NCBI GenBank assembly: GCA_019671005.1
Contig: CM033726.1
Coordinates: 5,153,213 to 5,217,212 of the forward strand
DNA: 64,000 bases
Direction of reading: 5' to 3'
DNA from: Hibiscus mutabilis
Taxonomy: Eukaryota > Streptophyta > Magnoliopsida > Malvales > Malvaceae
A model generated the notes under the pieces. The model was not told where the DNA came from. It searched no databases and saw nothing but the letters and a program-made list of their open reading frames with translations. Each line of letters opens with the position of its first letter. Within the stretch, counting starts at the first letter, position 1. The position numbers and the translations under genes were made by a program. Below, piece after piece: positions 47,650 through 58,693 of the stretch.

Positions 47650-50600
47650 TATGTTAATCATCCTCTGTTAAGTCAAAGTACTCATTCTGATTTTCACTTC
47701 GTCTGAATCATCTTCAACTTCAACATCCACAATATTTAATTGTGTTGTTGAGTTATCAATTAATAGCCGAGGTTCATCATTTGTCACTATTTGTATTGGA
47801 TGAGACTCAGGCTCGTCATCTTGGTATGGATCTGAAGTCGATTCAGGTTCAACATTATTTGAAAATGGGATATCCACAATTGCTCTAGCTTTAATTTTAA
47901 TAACCGTTGACCAATCTTGCTTATCACGTTTGAGACTAGGATAGTTGACGTAATAAACTTGAGTTGCTTGAGTCGCTAGAGCAAATATGTCATTTCCACT
48001 GTATCATTTTTTCTTGTTCACTTCTACAAGAGACCAATATTTTGGATTGATTTTTGTACCGACACCTGGTCTCGGATCAAACCATTCACACTTGAACAAA
48101 ACAATGTTCTTCACTGGCCAGCCTGGATATTGAATTTGTATAACCTCAACAAGTTGTCCAAAATAATCACTTTCACCATTTACATAGTTGGAGCCTTTAA
48201 TACAAACACCACAGTTTGGTGATGGGTTATCTGAAACATAGGACATTGTGCGAAATTTAAAAACGTTTACTTTGTAACCCGAGAATGATTTCATCAACCG
48301 AATTAGACCCATGGCAAGTGCTTTTAAGAATATGTTTGTGATGTTATTCATCGGTTCTTGAACCTATACAAAGTTACCAAAAATTAAAATTTTTGGCATA
48401 TTTCCATAGTTCATTTCAAGTAAAAAAAATGTAACTTGACTTACAAATCTATTGAACCATTTTGAGAATTCAGCATCAAGTGTAGCGTCAATTTGTGGGT
48501 CATTCAAATGAGGTTGACAATATCTCTAGTAAGTCATATATATTCTATTCAATTAAAGGTTGATTATGATTAATAAAAAATTAATCAGCGTCGATATTTT
48601 AGAGTTTAATGGTAATTATGATACGTACTCAATGAATGGCTCCACCTCTGTACAATTCAACAATATGTAAGTGTGAGCTGCTACAATTTCTTCATTAAAA
48701 AGATATCTTTCATTCCCTTTCCCAACAGTCTCTGCTCTATGTTTAGCATAAGTTGCGCACTAGAAGTATTTGCTAGCTTGGGAAAGTAATAATGAAAGAA
48801 TTTAGATCCTTCTATCATCTCATATGAATTGCAAATTGAGCTTTCAACATAAGCTTTATTGCCGATAGTACCTTTTAACTTTCGAAAAAACCTAAAATAA
48901 AAAGAAACAAAAGGGTGCAATGTAAATAAAAACGCTTATTCACTTTATAACAAAACTTTATAAATTAGATTGAAAATTACCTTTCAAATGGATTCATCCA
49001 ATGATAATGTACTGGTCCACCAATCCTTGCTTCATATGCCATGTGTATCGATAGGTGTTTCATTGAATCAAAAAAACTTAGAGGAAAAAATCGTTCTAAT
49101 TTGCACAAAATGATTGGGATATCCTTTTCTAGTCTTCTCATGTCTGCCTCCTTGATTACAGTTGTTGTTAAGTCTTTGAAAAAAGACTCAGCTATGTCAA
49201 TGCCTCTCAAACATTTGTCGGTAATAGCTCTTGAAAAACTATAGGAATTAACCTTTGCATGAAAACATGACAATCATGACTTTTCATTCCAAATAACTTT
49301 AACTTTTTCATGTCAACGCATCGAGCGATATTGGATGCAAAGCCATCAGGGAATTTTAAATCTTTCACCCACTCATATAACACTTTCTGCCTTTGTTTGT
49401 CTAGTGTGTAACATGTTTTTGGATATTTACCAGGGCCATCTTGATTTGCCAACTCAGGACGATCACAATAAAGTTGTAAGTCCGCTCTAGATTTCGCATT
49501 GTCATTTGTCTTACCTTCAACATTCATTATTGTGTTGAATATATTATCAAAAACATTTTTCTCCACATGCATCACATCAATGTTATGACGGATCAAATTT
49601 GAAGACCAATATGACAGATCCCAAAATATGCTACGTTTTTTCCAACCGCATAATTGAGCTAATTGGCCATTAATTTCAACAGCGTCCAACTCAGTCACTT
49701 TCAGAAAACCCCAATAATCAATCTCGTTTAGTATCTCGCTTCCAGACTTAATTGGCGGGGGATTATTCAGAATCTTTTTACCTTTTCTGAAAGTTGTAGT
49801 ATTCTTTATGAAATGATGATTATGAGGTAAAAATTTACGATGATTATCAAACCAAGATTGTTTCCCACCATGCTGAAGAGTAAATGCTTCATACTCCTCC
49901 ATGCAATATGGACAAGCCGTTCTTCCAGTTGTACTCCAACTCGACAACATGCCATACGTAGGAAAGTCATTGATAGTCCATAACAAGGCAGCACGAAACA
50001 GAAAATTCTGCTTGGTTGACAAATCATATGTTACCTCCCCTATATCACACAAATGTATCAACTCGGCAATTAAGGGTTGTAGAAATACATCTATATTATA
50101 TTTTGGATTTCTAGGACCCGCAGAATTATTGTCAAAAACATAAAATCATCCTTCATACACATAGATGGAGGCAAATTGTATGGTGTTACTATAACCAGCC
50201 ACAAAGAATATTGTTGCCCAGATTGACCAAATGGTTGAAAACCATCTGTTCATAACCCAAGCCTGACGTTACGAGTCTCATACGAAAATGTTGGATGCTC
50301 CTGATCAAAATGTTTCCAAGCAAGAGAGTCAGAATGATGACACATGATACCAAGCATGCCACCTCATATGCTTAGCAGTAACTTCTGAGGCATATAACCT
50401 TTGTAACCGAGGAGTTAAGGGGAAGTAATACATCTTTTTGTATGCCTTCTGTTACTGGATCCTTCGCCGGCATTATCCTTGTACCGAAGATGACCGCAAA
50501 ACTTACATTCGCTCAATTCAGAATCATAACCCCAGTAAATCATTCAACCATTCCTACAACAATAGATTTTTTGAACCGGCAAACCCATATCACGAACTAA

Positions 50601-51242
50601 CTTCTTCGTCTCATAAATTTTCTTGGGCGTAACATTATCTTCAGGCATTAACCTCTGTATTATCCGATAGCGGTCATCGTAGTATGCATTAGGAATCCGA
50701 TATTGTGTTTTCAAATGTATTAATTCGGAAACCATTGATAACTTGGACTCATTGCTTCCATGCCATATCAGTTTAGAAGAAGCACCAAGTCTGTTGTACA
50801 ATATCTGCATCGAACCAATCGGTGGTTGATCATCTTCTGGCATATATGCATTTAATTTAGGACCATCAACATCTACCTCACTGGATTCATGATTGTTACC
50901 ACACGTATCATATGCATACTCTGGAACTAGAGTATTAGAACCCGTCATATGGTTATAGTAACCAATAAGAGAAAAACGTGGCTCTCCATGATGCACCCAA
51001 TTGTAATAATGCGAAACAAACCCTTCAGTGATCACATGAACTTTAACCGTTTCTGGATCTCAAAAAGTTGTATTTCTGCATTTTGGTCGATTACATGGAC
51101 ACCTAATATTTCCTTGATCCGCAAATCTAGGCTTACTTAGCGCAAATGTGATGAATTCTGACATTAGTCACTCAAAATCGGGATTGACAATATGACCATT
51201 TATTAGCCTATCAATATTGTATATCCAAGACCAATCCATATT
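47650..51242 (-). pseudogene. CACTA transposase (TNP2/TnpD-like)
   Basis: The catalytic protein of the CACTA element, decayed. Order on the minus strand: transposase-associated zinc domain 51242-51030 (MDWSWIYNIDRLINGHIV, CPCNRPKC) with stops near 51170 and 51060. Linker 51035-50544. Transposase_21 region 50440-49560 (GRTACPYCMEEYEA, FWDLSYWSSNLIRHNIDVMH, HVEKNVFDNI). DUF4218 49270-48700 (FFDSMKHLSIHMAYEA, GGPVHYHWMNPFER). DUF4216 48351-48000 (YFGQLVEVIQIQYPG, FKCEWFDPRPGVG). An acidic tail runs to 47668. The longest open stretch is 49207-50061 (284 aa). Several stops and frame changes elsewhere mean it is not functional as read. Confidence 0.88.
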
Positions 51243-51964
51243 GAATACCAAAACCTGTTTTTATTGTATTATTAAATTAAGATACTTAAATTAGTAAACT
51301 TTTAAATAATAATTTTTAATTACTATTTTTCAAATTTTCTAAAAACCTAAAAACCGGAAATTATGGTATTATTATTGTAAGTTACATGCAAAAATGTTTT
51401 ATTTACTCTTAATATATATTACTTTTTTTATTTTTATTTCTAGATAATACAAGAAGTACAACTTAGGAATTATTAAACTATGTTACATGCAAATAAATTT
51501 TCTTTACTTTTTGATCTATTTTGCACTTTTTTTAATTAAAAGGCTAATACTAATAAATTTTGATAGCATTATGTTTTAAAAAATAAAATTAAAACTTACC
51601 TCAGCTCACAAATTCGGTAAAAAATTTCAGAGTTCTGCAAAAAAATAATAATAATAAACATCAAATACAAAATTTTAAAAATTATTTTTCTTATAAATGT
51701 AAAAAAATAATAGTTATGTTATCAATATCATTAAAAAGAAGTTTATTAATTAATCAAAAGCAATTTGCACTAACTATAAAAAAGGAAGCAATTTGCACTA
51801 TATTATCATTGAGCATATGCAAAGCGATAACCTTTGTAGAGGAAAAATCTTATTTTGTATAAGTAGATGATCGAGTATGCTATATATAAGCCATGAAAGT
51901 AAATAGCTAAATCATTTATACAAACGACAGTTTTCAATCTAGAATTACAATATAAAATAAAAAA

Positions 51965-52485
51965 GGATAAATGCATATAAATCAGTAACAATAAATGATA
52001 AATGGATATAAATTAGTATATTATAATTTCAAGTGGACATATAAAAGAAAAATTAAATCTTTAACATAATATAAAATAAAAAATACTTACATAAACCACT
52101 TTACACACTAAAAATCCATTGACCATAAAATTACAAAATTCTGCACACACACAAAAAAAGAAAATGTAAGAAAAATATTTTACAGAAATATATAATAGAA
52201 ACAAAAATTGAAGAAATACTAACAAATGGTTCTAAAAGGGTCTCATGCCACATCTTCAAGCAAAACACATCTTTAAGCAAAACTTGTGGTGCGGTACGGG
52301 GAGTGTTACAACTCCAAGCAACATAAATCAATAACAATAAAGGATAAATGCATATAAATCAGTATATTATAATTTCAAGTGAACATATAAAAGAAAAATT
52401 AAATCTTTAACATAATATAAATTAAAAATAAAAATGCTTACATGAACCAATTTGCACTCTAAAAATCCATTCACCATAAAATGGG
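51965..52485 (+). repeat. ~150-bp direct duplication in the CACTA subterminal region
   Basis: tataatttcaagtggacata...aatctttaacataatataaa...ctaaaaatccatt at 52020-52125 recurs at 52368-52476 with few changes. The units share preceding gataaatgcatataaatcag. The spacer includes an unrelated ~200 bases. Confidence 0.85.
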
Positions 52486-53292
52486 TGTTCCATCACAAAT
52501 TAAATGAGTATATTTTTTATTAAGATGAACAAAATTTCCGACGGAATCATTATTTCGTCATAAATGAAATTGATATTTTTTTTATCAAAACGAACAAAAT
52601 TTCTAACGGAAAAAATAATTCGGTATGAAACTACAATCAGTTACAACTTTGTGACGAAATAATTTATTTCCATCGGTAAATTATGACGGATTTTAAATCT
52701 GTCGGAATCTTTCCCTCAGTAATTTAATTTTTTTGTAGTGCATGGGGATCTTCGAAGTACGGTATTTGAGTTTAATGGGCTATGTGTTCATAGGACCTTA
52801 CGTATGGAGTCTGTATTTATTATTTCGAAATTGTATTATTTAAATTGTACCTTTAAGTGTTTAAATTTTTAATTGGAGCTCCTTTGTAACATTTTTATTT
52901 ACATATATATATATATATATATTTTAATCATTGGTTTTAAATGTTTTTGCGACTTACTTGTTGGGTTGATCCTGTTTGAATTTTTTTTATAGTTTTGGGT
53001 TGGGCTTTAGGCCCAAATATAACATCTGGGTCGAGGGTGTTACACTAAAAGATAGTGTACCAAATACGCGACATTGTATAATATATGGATTAGTAGTTTG
53101 TCCGCTAAAATATTTGAACTTCAAAAGTATACTTAAGAACAAAATACGTCTTTATATTATATTTAAAAACATGTAAATAATAGAAAGAGGATCGTATCAA
53201 ATTATTAATCTTATTTATGAAATTGAAAAGAAAACTCAAGAATAACATAATATATATTGGAGTTAAAAAACTTAAGAACAAGCTATATATAA

Positions 53293-53535
53293 AGGGTTTA
53301 ACTATAAAATAAGTGCTTAAACTATGTCTTTTTTGAAATAGGTGCCTAAAGTATTTTTGGCTGAAATATGTGTCTAAAATTTCATTTTTCGGTGAAATAG
53401 ATACCTAAATAAGTGTCGTAATTGACTTTAAAATAAGCTAAAAATAAAAATTTAAGTACTAATTTCAGTTAAAAAATATTTTAGGTACCTGTTATAAAAA
53501 AAATATAGATTGAGCACTTATTTATTAGTTTAGCC
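53293..53535. mobile_element. 243-bp MITE
   Basis: The inverted ends are gggtttaactataaaataag and aggctaaactaataaataag (read from the right). Both continue into tgctt/tgctc and then aaaaaa-rich sequence plus gtacctaaa / ggtgcctaaa. No coding capacity. Confidence 0.75.
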
Positions 53536-54336
53536 TGTATAAAAATACAAGTATTCTGCTTCTGAGTTGATGAACACAAAAATGTTCATTCAATCAAGCC
53601 CAACGATTCTTGTTCTGGGCTTCAAGATTAATACTTGTAGCCTCCATTAGTTTAAGTAACATATGCGAGAAAAAGAAATACAACTACCTTTGCTAAATAA
53701 ACGTCTCGCCATACATGTCTAGTTGGAAAAGCAAGGGTAGTTTCGAGCGTATGTAATAGGAGTGACAGTATATAATTTAGAAACGAGAGTTTCAGAATAA
53801 GTTAAGTTAAATATTTTCATGGAAATTTTAAAAAATTAGTTAGCGACTAGTGGTAAAGCACATGCGAAAAACAAAACATTGTTTATTTCATATATTTTAG
53901 TCATTTATATTTATTTTTACAAAAGTCACACATTCATTTGATTTCCTTTTGACTTTGAGAACTTCCTTTCAATAAATTACATAAGACCCCATAATTTTTT
54001 GAACCATCTCTATCAGCAAGTGAATGTTTTTCGAGGCATGATATAGCCTTAGACTTGCTAAGTTAGTAGAAGAACATCTTCTAGCCTCTCGAGGCACTTG
54101 GCAAATTATTCGAGCACATGTTGAAGGACGGAGTCAAGATTTAGGGGTCAAACTATTGAATTTTTAAAATATAAGAAGTTATTATATATTTAAACTTAAC
54201 AAAAATACTTGTATGCATCAAACTTTTGTCTAATTAAAATATAAATAGATAAAATTAATTTATTTTAAAATTAAAACATTATATCTATTATGTGTTAAAT
54301 AATTTTAATCTAATAGATCTACTAATTGAATGAGTA
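53536..54336. other. Intergenic stretch, no gene seen
   Basis: No domain-bearing frame, RNA gene or clear element was recognised. 54127-54190 (aaggacggagtcaagattta) resembles one end of a cagggg-type MITE without a partner. Confidence 0.4.
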
Positions 54337-54344
54337 GTCATCCA

Positions 54345-54617
54345 TAGGGATGGCAACGGGGCGGGGCGGGTTTTTGGCCGCCCCGACCTATAAACTTCTA
54401 AACCTGACCCCGCCCCGAAAATTTAAAAAAATATTAATTTTCATCGACGATAAATGTTAGATTCGATCGATCCATCATACTCGAACCCGCCCCGTCCGAA
54501 CTCAAAGCTTTTCAATACCTGCCCGCCCCGATCCCCGAAATTTATGAAGAAAAACCCGATCGGGTAGGGCCGGGGCGCACCGGGTCAGGTCGGGGCCAGA
54601 TATTTTTGCCATCCCTA
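54345..54617. mobile_element. 273-bp hAT-type MITE with GC-rich arms
   Basis: The ends are tagggatggcaa and ttgccatcccta, perfect 11- to 12-base inverted repeats, followed by GC-rich arms (cggggcggggcgggttttt / ccgggtcaggtcggggcc). The 8-base flanks gtcatcca and atcatgca agree at six positions. 8-base duplications and tagggatgg-type ends are typical of hAT-derived MITEs (established). Confidence 0.85.
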
Positions 54618-54927
54618 ATCATGCATCATTATATTGTCTCATATTATATGAGTTCGAATCCTCACATGTGTCTTAAGAATATAATATCTCTATTTAATAA
54701 AAATAATAATTTCCATCTAAAAATATTAATTTATTATCATATTTAAAAATTTAGCAAAACAGTTCCCTCTTTCACGGAGTGGAATTCGCTAGCTTTTTTC
54801 CAGACCTGTACACCCGTTTTTAATTTTTTTAATAGAAAAAAATAGTTTTTAATTTTTTATTGGCATCCCATTCGTCTTCTTTTTTTATTTGCAACAATGA
54901 TAAAAATGTTTATTTTAGTTATTCAGT

Positions 54928-55095
54928 TTTTTTTTGTTTATTTTGGGCCGATTAATTCATATCGAATTTTGCATAAGTTCATTATAGGGGCGACTCTCTC
55001 ATCTCAGTTTTTTTCATTCACAACGTCAGGATTTGAATCATTGACCTTGCTTAAGGGACTTAGCGTCTCATCCCGCTAGACCAATTAGTTGGTTA
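54928..55095 (-). mobile_element. tRNA-derived SINE, best-preserved copy
   Basis: Minus strand: ctaattggtctagcgggatg (A-box region), then tcaatgattcaaatcctgac (B box), then a body with gagagagtcgcccctataat and a terminal A-run. Near-identical 12-base flanks tagttattcagt (54916-54927) and tagttatctagt (55096-55107) mark the target duplication. Confidence 0.75.
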
Positions 55096-55107
55096 TAGTT
55101 ATCTAGT

Positions 55108-55835
55108 TTTTAAATGTTATAAAATGATCATTAAACTTTAAATTTTGTTATAAAATTATCACTGAGCCGTTAATTGTCGTAAAGGAGATGATGTGAGAAT
55201 TGAAAAAAAATTATATAATGACATATTTAACCTTTCATATCTATACATTCAATCAATTTAGTCTTACTTAAAAATGATAAATTTAACTCCATTATTAACA
55301 TATTTTGTCAATTTAATTCTAATTTTAACTATAAACAATTTTATATATTTTGTCCTTTAATCAAATTGTGACAATTAAATTGAAAATAAATAAATAAATA
55401 AGAACTCAAACCTAGGAGGAGAAGGTAAATAGGGTGCACCTAGCCATTGGTCAAAGTAAAAAATTTTTAATCATAAATAACAACAACTTTACCAAATATG
55501 AATCATAGTTTTAAAAAGAAAATAGATTAACGTGGAATTTGTAACATGGATCAAAGTTTCCCCTCTTTTTGAAATTAAATTTCAGCCACAAAATCAACAA
55601 ATATGCCAATAGGAGCATTTAAATGAAGACCCTCCATGTTCCCCAAATCATTAACCTGCCCAAACAAAGCGAAAGAGAGTCAATCGCGCCGATCCGTCCG
55701 TGCCTTTCGCTTTTTGTCAATCCCTATCTACTCTTTCACATTCATTTCATCAAATCGCACATCTTGGTTTGTTTTACTGTCCTTTGAATTACCAGCCCAG
55801 CTAATCATGATCTTCCTTCATATATGCAACATGTT
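55108..55835. other. Intergenic DNA upstream of the PMEI gene
   Basis: AT-rich up to about 55630, then a more balanced base composition. The frame 55636-55863 has no recognisable motif and is probably part of the PMEI upstream region. Confidence 0.4.
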
Positions 55836-55837
55836 TG

Positions 55838-55850
55838 CACGTGCCACGTG
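55838..55850 (+). promoter_or_regulatory. Paired G-boxes upstream of the PMEI gene
   Basis: cacgtg at 55838-55843 and again at 55845-55850 (gcacgtgccacgtgg), about 210 bases before the ATG. G-boxes bind bZIP/bHLH factors and often mediate light or ABA responses (established); function here is inference. Confidence 0.5.
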
Positions 55851-56058
55851 GTGTTCTTGTTAATCCATAATCTCATGGCAATGTGGGAAAATACGAAAAA
55901 CAAAGCAATGGCATTCTTGTTAATCCATAGATAATCTTGACTAAAATAGTAAATCACCCTCTACCCAAAGTTACTACATAAGCCATTCCCACACCACCTT
56001 CTCTACTGGACTCCTCAAAATCTTTTTGTTTTTCCTGTAAAACGCTAAAACCTCCGCC

Positions 56059-56676
56059 ATGAAACATCTCCTCTTTCTCTTCATCTTCCTCTTCTTTTAC
56101 TTCTACTATCCAGTCCCGACCCTCAGTTACGCCGTATACGACACTAGCGCCGCCACCATCACCGCTACGGATTTCATCCGTACAAGCTGCTACGCCACCT
56201 TGTATCCCGACGTTTGCTATTCTTCCCTTTCTCGCTACGCCAACGCGGTCCAACAAGACCCGGCTCGTCTGGCTCGTGCCGCCATTGGTGTCACCCTCTC
56301 TAAAGCTCGTAACCTAGCGGTTTACGTCTCCAACATCTCCCGTGAATCCGATTACGGCGCCGACAGACGAGCCAGCGCCGCCCTGCACGACTGTTTCTCC
56401 AACATGGGTGACGCCGTGGATGAAATCCGAGGGTCGCTGAAGCAAATGCGGCAGACGGTGGCTCCGGGTTCGGAGTCTTTCAGGTTCCAAATGGGGAACG
56501 TGCAGACGTGGATGAGCGCGGCATTGACGGACGAGGAGACGTGTACGGATGGGTTGGAGGATGTGGCGGAGGGAGCAATGAAGAGGGAGGTGTTCAAGAG
56601 GGCGACCAAAGTGAAGAAGTTAACGAGCAATGCATTGGCATTGGTTAATAGCTACGCTGAAAAGGGAACAATGTAA
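56059..56676 (+). CDS. Pectin methylesterase inhibitor (21-kDa-protein type), single exon, 205 aa
   Basis: Secreted inhibitor that forms a 1:1 complex with plant pectin methylesterase in the cell wall and so controls pectin de-esterification. Residues 1-25 are a strongly hydrophobic signal peptide ending near LSYA. The PMEI four-helix domain follows: ATDFIRTSCYATLYPDVCYS, LSKARNLAVYVSNIS, ALHDCFSNMGDAVDEI, MGNVQTWMSAALTDEETCTD and a final TSNALALVNSYAE helix. Four cysteines at 44, 53, 112 and 162 match the two conserved disulfides (44-53, 112-162). N92-I-S94 is a possible glycosylation site. Length and domain are complete, with no stop or frameshift. The long minus-strand frame inside it is its shadow. 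A linked pectinesterase domain is absent, so it is a stand-alone inhibitor. Confidence 0.96.
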   Translation: MKHLLFLFIFLFFYFYYPVPTLSYAVYDTSAATITATDFIRTSCYATLYPDVCYSSLSRYANAVQQDPARLARAAIGVTLSKARNLAVYVSNISRESDYGADRRASAALHDCFSNMGDAVDEIRGSLKQMRQTVAPGSESFRFQMGNVQTWMSAALTDEETCTDGLEDVAEGAMKREVFKRATKVKKLTSNALALVNSYAEKGTM

Positions 56677-56687
56677 TGTAATCAGCT

Positions 56688-56693
56688 AATAAA
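56688..56693 (+). terminator. Polyadenylation signal of the PMEI gene
   Basis: aataaa lies 12 bases after the stop codon and is followed by ttgaaaaag and T-rich DNA. Unusually close to the stop, but the best match. Confidence 0.45.
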
Positions 56694-56989
56694 TTGAAAA
56701 AGATGTATAATTTCTAATCAGCTGATCCATGCTCATTGTTGAATGTTTCCGACTTGTATAGCGGCTTTGGAAATTTTAATGTACTTTGTTTTGTTTGGCG
56801 TGGGTAGTTTTGAACCTTGGATTTTCTTTGCGTGACAGAGTGAAGGAAAGATGTAGCTTTCTGAACAAAAAATTCAAACCTATATGTTACAACTTACAAT
56901 AATGATTAGTTTCATAACGAGATAATAATGCTATTTTGAACAAACATTTATGTGCGCTTGCGAATGATTTGCAGGATTCTCCTACAGTA

Positions 56990-57627
56990 GGGTATAAATG
57001 AACCGAGTTTTAGCGAATAAAATTATGTTCGTGTTTATTTGTTTATTTTTAAAAATATTTATGTTCGGTTCATATTCGTTTAAGTTTTTAATATTGTGTT
57101 TGTGTTCGCTTATTTATTTTTTAAAGGTTTTCGTGTTCGTTTGTTGAGTGTTCACGAACATGTTCATTTAAGTGTTCGCGAACGTGTTCGTTTAAGTATT
57201 CACGAACGTGTTTGTTTAATTGTTCACGAACATGTTTGTTTAAGTGTTCACAAACGGGTTCATTTAAGTATTCGCGAACATGTTCGTTTATATGTTTAGA
57301 AATATTAACTAAATTAACAATAAATAAAATAAAAAGCAACAAAGTAAAACATACATTTTTCAACATGAACTTATATAACATCCTTAGCAACAGCAAAAAG
57401 TAGTATTTAGATACATCCACAAGTATTTTCATCTTATAAACCAGCCTATAAGCAAGAGTATAAACGAGCTTATAAACGAGCATGGTCGATAACATAAACA
57501 AACCGAACATATCTCTATTCGTGTTCATTTATTAAACGAGCATAAAATTTTGTTCATACTCGTTTATTTAGCTACATAAATGAACGTTATATGAACGGTT
57601 CGTCAAACACTCTGTTCATTTACACCC
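56990..57627. mobile_element. 638-bp inverted-repeat element with a palindromic 24-bp array
   Basis: The ends gggtataaatgaaccgag and gggtgtaaatgaacagag (read from the right) are inverted repeats. Both are followed by gttcg/gttca-rich arms (left 57025-57120, right 57500-57600). The centre holds six 24-bp tandem units. No transposase is encoded. Confidence 0.75.
57147..57290. repeat. Six 24-bp tandem units with palindromic core
   Basis: The unit agtgttcacgaacatgttca plus ttta is repeated at 57147, 57171, 57195, 57219, 57243 and 57267 without gaps. Each contains gttcacgaac or gttcgcgaac (an imperfect or perfect palindrome). Confidence 0.97.
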
Positions 57628-58209
57628 GTATCCAAGAGGGTAGAAGAGGAAGAGGCAATTAAGATGAAATACGTGAACCAACGAATTTACTGCCCTGCTT
57701 CCTCGACTCAATGATTTGGACTCAAACAAATGTCCAAAGAAATTGCTTGGTGGATCGGACTGAGGACTAAAACTTCAGTCTTAAACTCCGAACGATGGCC
57801 GATATGAAAAATGAATTCATCAGACCAGGACTTTGTATGCAAGGACAGAATTAGACATTTTATTTTGAGGTTAATTATAAAAAATAATTTTAATAGTAAT
57901 TCTACTTATCAAATCAAATATGTTTATACGTGATTTCATTGACTTAATACATATCTACAACATGTTTTTCGACAAATAATCCACTAAGATCTTAGAATGA
58001 CAATAAAATGAAATTATAGTAGTAGCATAATTTGACACTCAACTAGTAGAAGGAACTGCTTAAGTATTGAGCAAATTAATAGGAATTTGCCGTTATTTAT
58101 AGTATAAAGAATGTGCCTGAAAGACAAAAAAATGTTTATATTTTGGACTCTTCTCACTACATCATTCATAGCCCCGATCAATAAAAACGGATGGAAATCG
58201 TCTGCCCCC
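57628..58209. other. Intergenic stretch, no gene seen
   Basis: No recognisable frame, RNA gene or element border. Short open frames here lack motifs. Confidence 0.5.
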
Positions 58210-58445
58210 AAACTATGCCCCTTTTGGTGTTCCTACCTTAAAATAGTGGGTTTAGGGTTTAGAATTTAAGGGTTAAGGTTAGGGTTTGTGATTAGGGTTT
58301 ATGAAAATAGGAGTATGGTGTATTTTTAGGATGTAGAGTTTAGGGTTTAGAATGTGAAATTTAAGATTAGGGTTTAAAATTTAATTCTTAGTGTGGAGCA
58401 TAGAAGAGGGCATGCGTAGGGAGCAGAGGATTTTTATTCAATAAA
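58210..58445 (+). repeat. Degenerate ttaggg-like interspersed repeat, copy 4 (longest unit run)
   Basis: ccccttttggtgttcc, then gggtttagggtttagaattt, ggttagggtttgtgattagg, ggtgtatttttaggatgtag and gtgtggagcatag, in the same order as at 16770-16930. Confidence 0.6.
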
Positions 58446-58693
58446 AACTACCCACTTTAACCTTGTTTTTCATGTCATTTTTTTATCAAGTGAATTTTCG
58501 CTCATATTTTTTTCACATCATTTTTTTAAAACAGTTTTTTGGAAGCTACCATTTGAGTAGATTATTGACATGAAAAAATAGATGAAATAGATCATTTTTA
58601 TTAGTTGGGACCATGAGTGATGTGGTGAGAAAAGTCCATGATATAATTTATCGTCTAAAATTGTTTAAAATATTATGTGTAATTTTTTTCAAG

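Larger units (their letters stand above)
43766..52740 (-). mobile_element. CACTA (En/Spm-type) DNA transposon, 8975 bp
   Basis: It begins cactacaaaaaa and ends ttttttgtagtg, a 12-base perfect terminal inverted repeat, flanked by the 3-base duplication cat at 43763-43765 and 52741-52743. Both are diagnostic of the CACTA superfamily. Subterminal regions hold scattered ccgtc/gacgg motifs in both orientations (43815-43960, 44870-44960, 52540-52720), the expected transposase-binding zones. Two genes lie inside on the minus strand, both decayed. Confidence 0.97.
41390..53044 (+). mobile_element. Solo LTR (about 2.68 kb) split by a CACTA transposon
   Basis: The LTR runs 41390-43765 and 52744-53044. 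The left end tataatacccgg is probably a mutated tgtaataccc. The right end is gagggtgttaca. It is flanked by the identical 5-base repeats ctaaa at 41385-41389 and 53045-53049. There is no PBS, PPT or coding region, so it is a solo LTR, probably Ty3/gypsy. GC-rich DNA at 41700-42250 and short repeats at 43080-43455 belong to it. Confidence 0.85.

Noticed and set aside
56352..56630. 92-codon minus-strand frame within the PMEI gene
   Set aside because: It is the antisense shadow of a clear PMEI coding region.
57096..57528. Repeat proteins on both strands (8-residue repeats)
   Set aside because: Consequence of a stop-free 24-bp tandem unit; no start context, no relatives, inside a MITE-like element.
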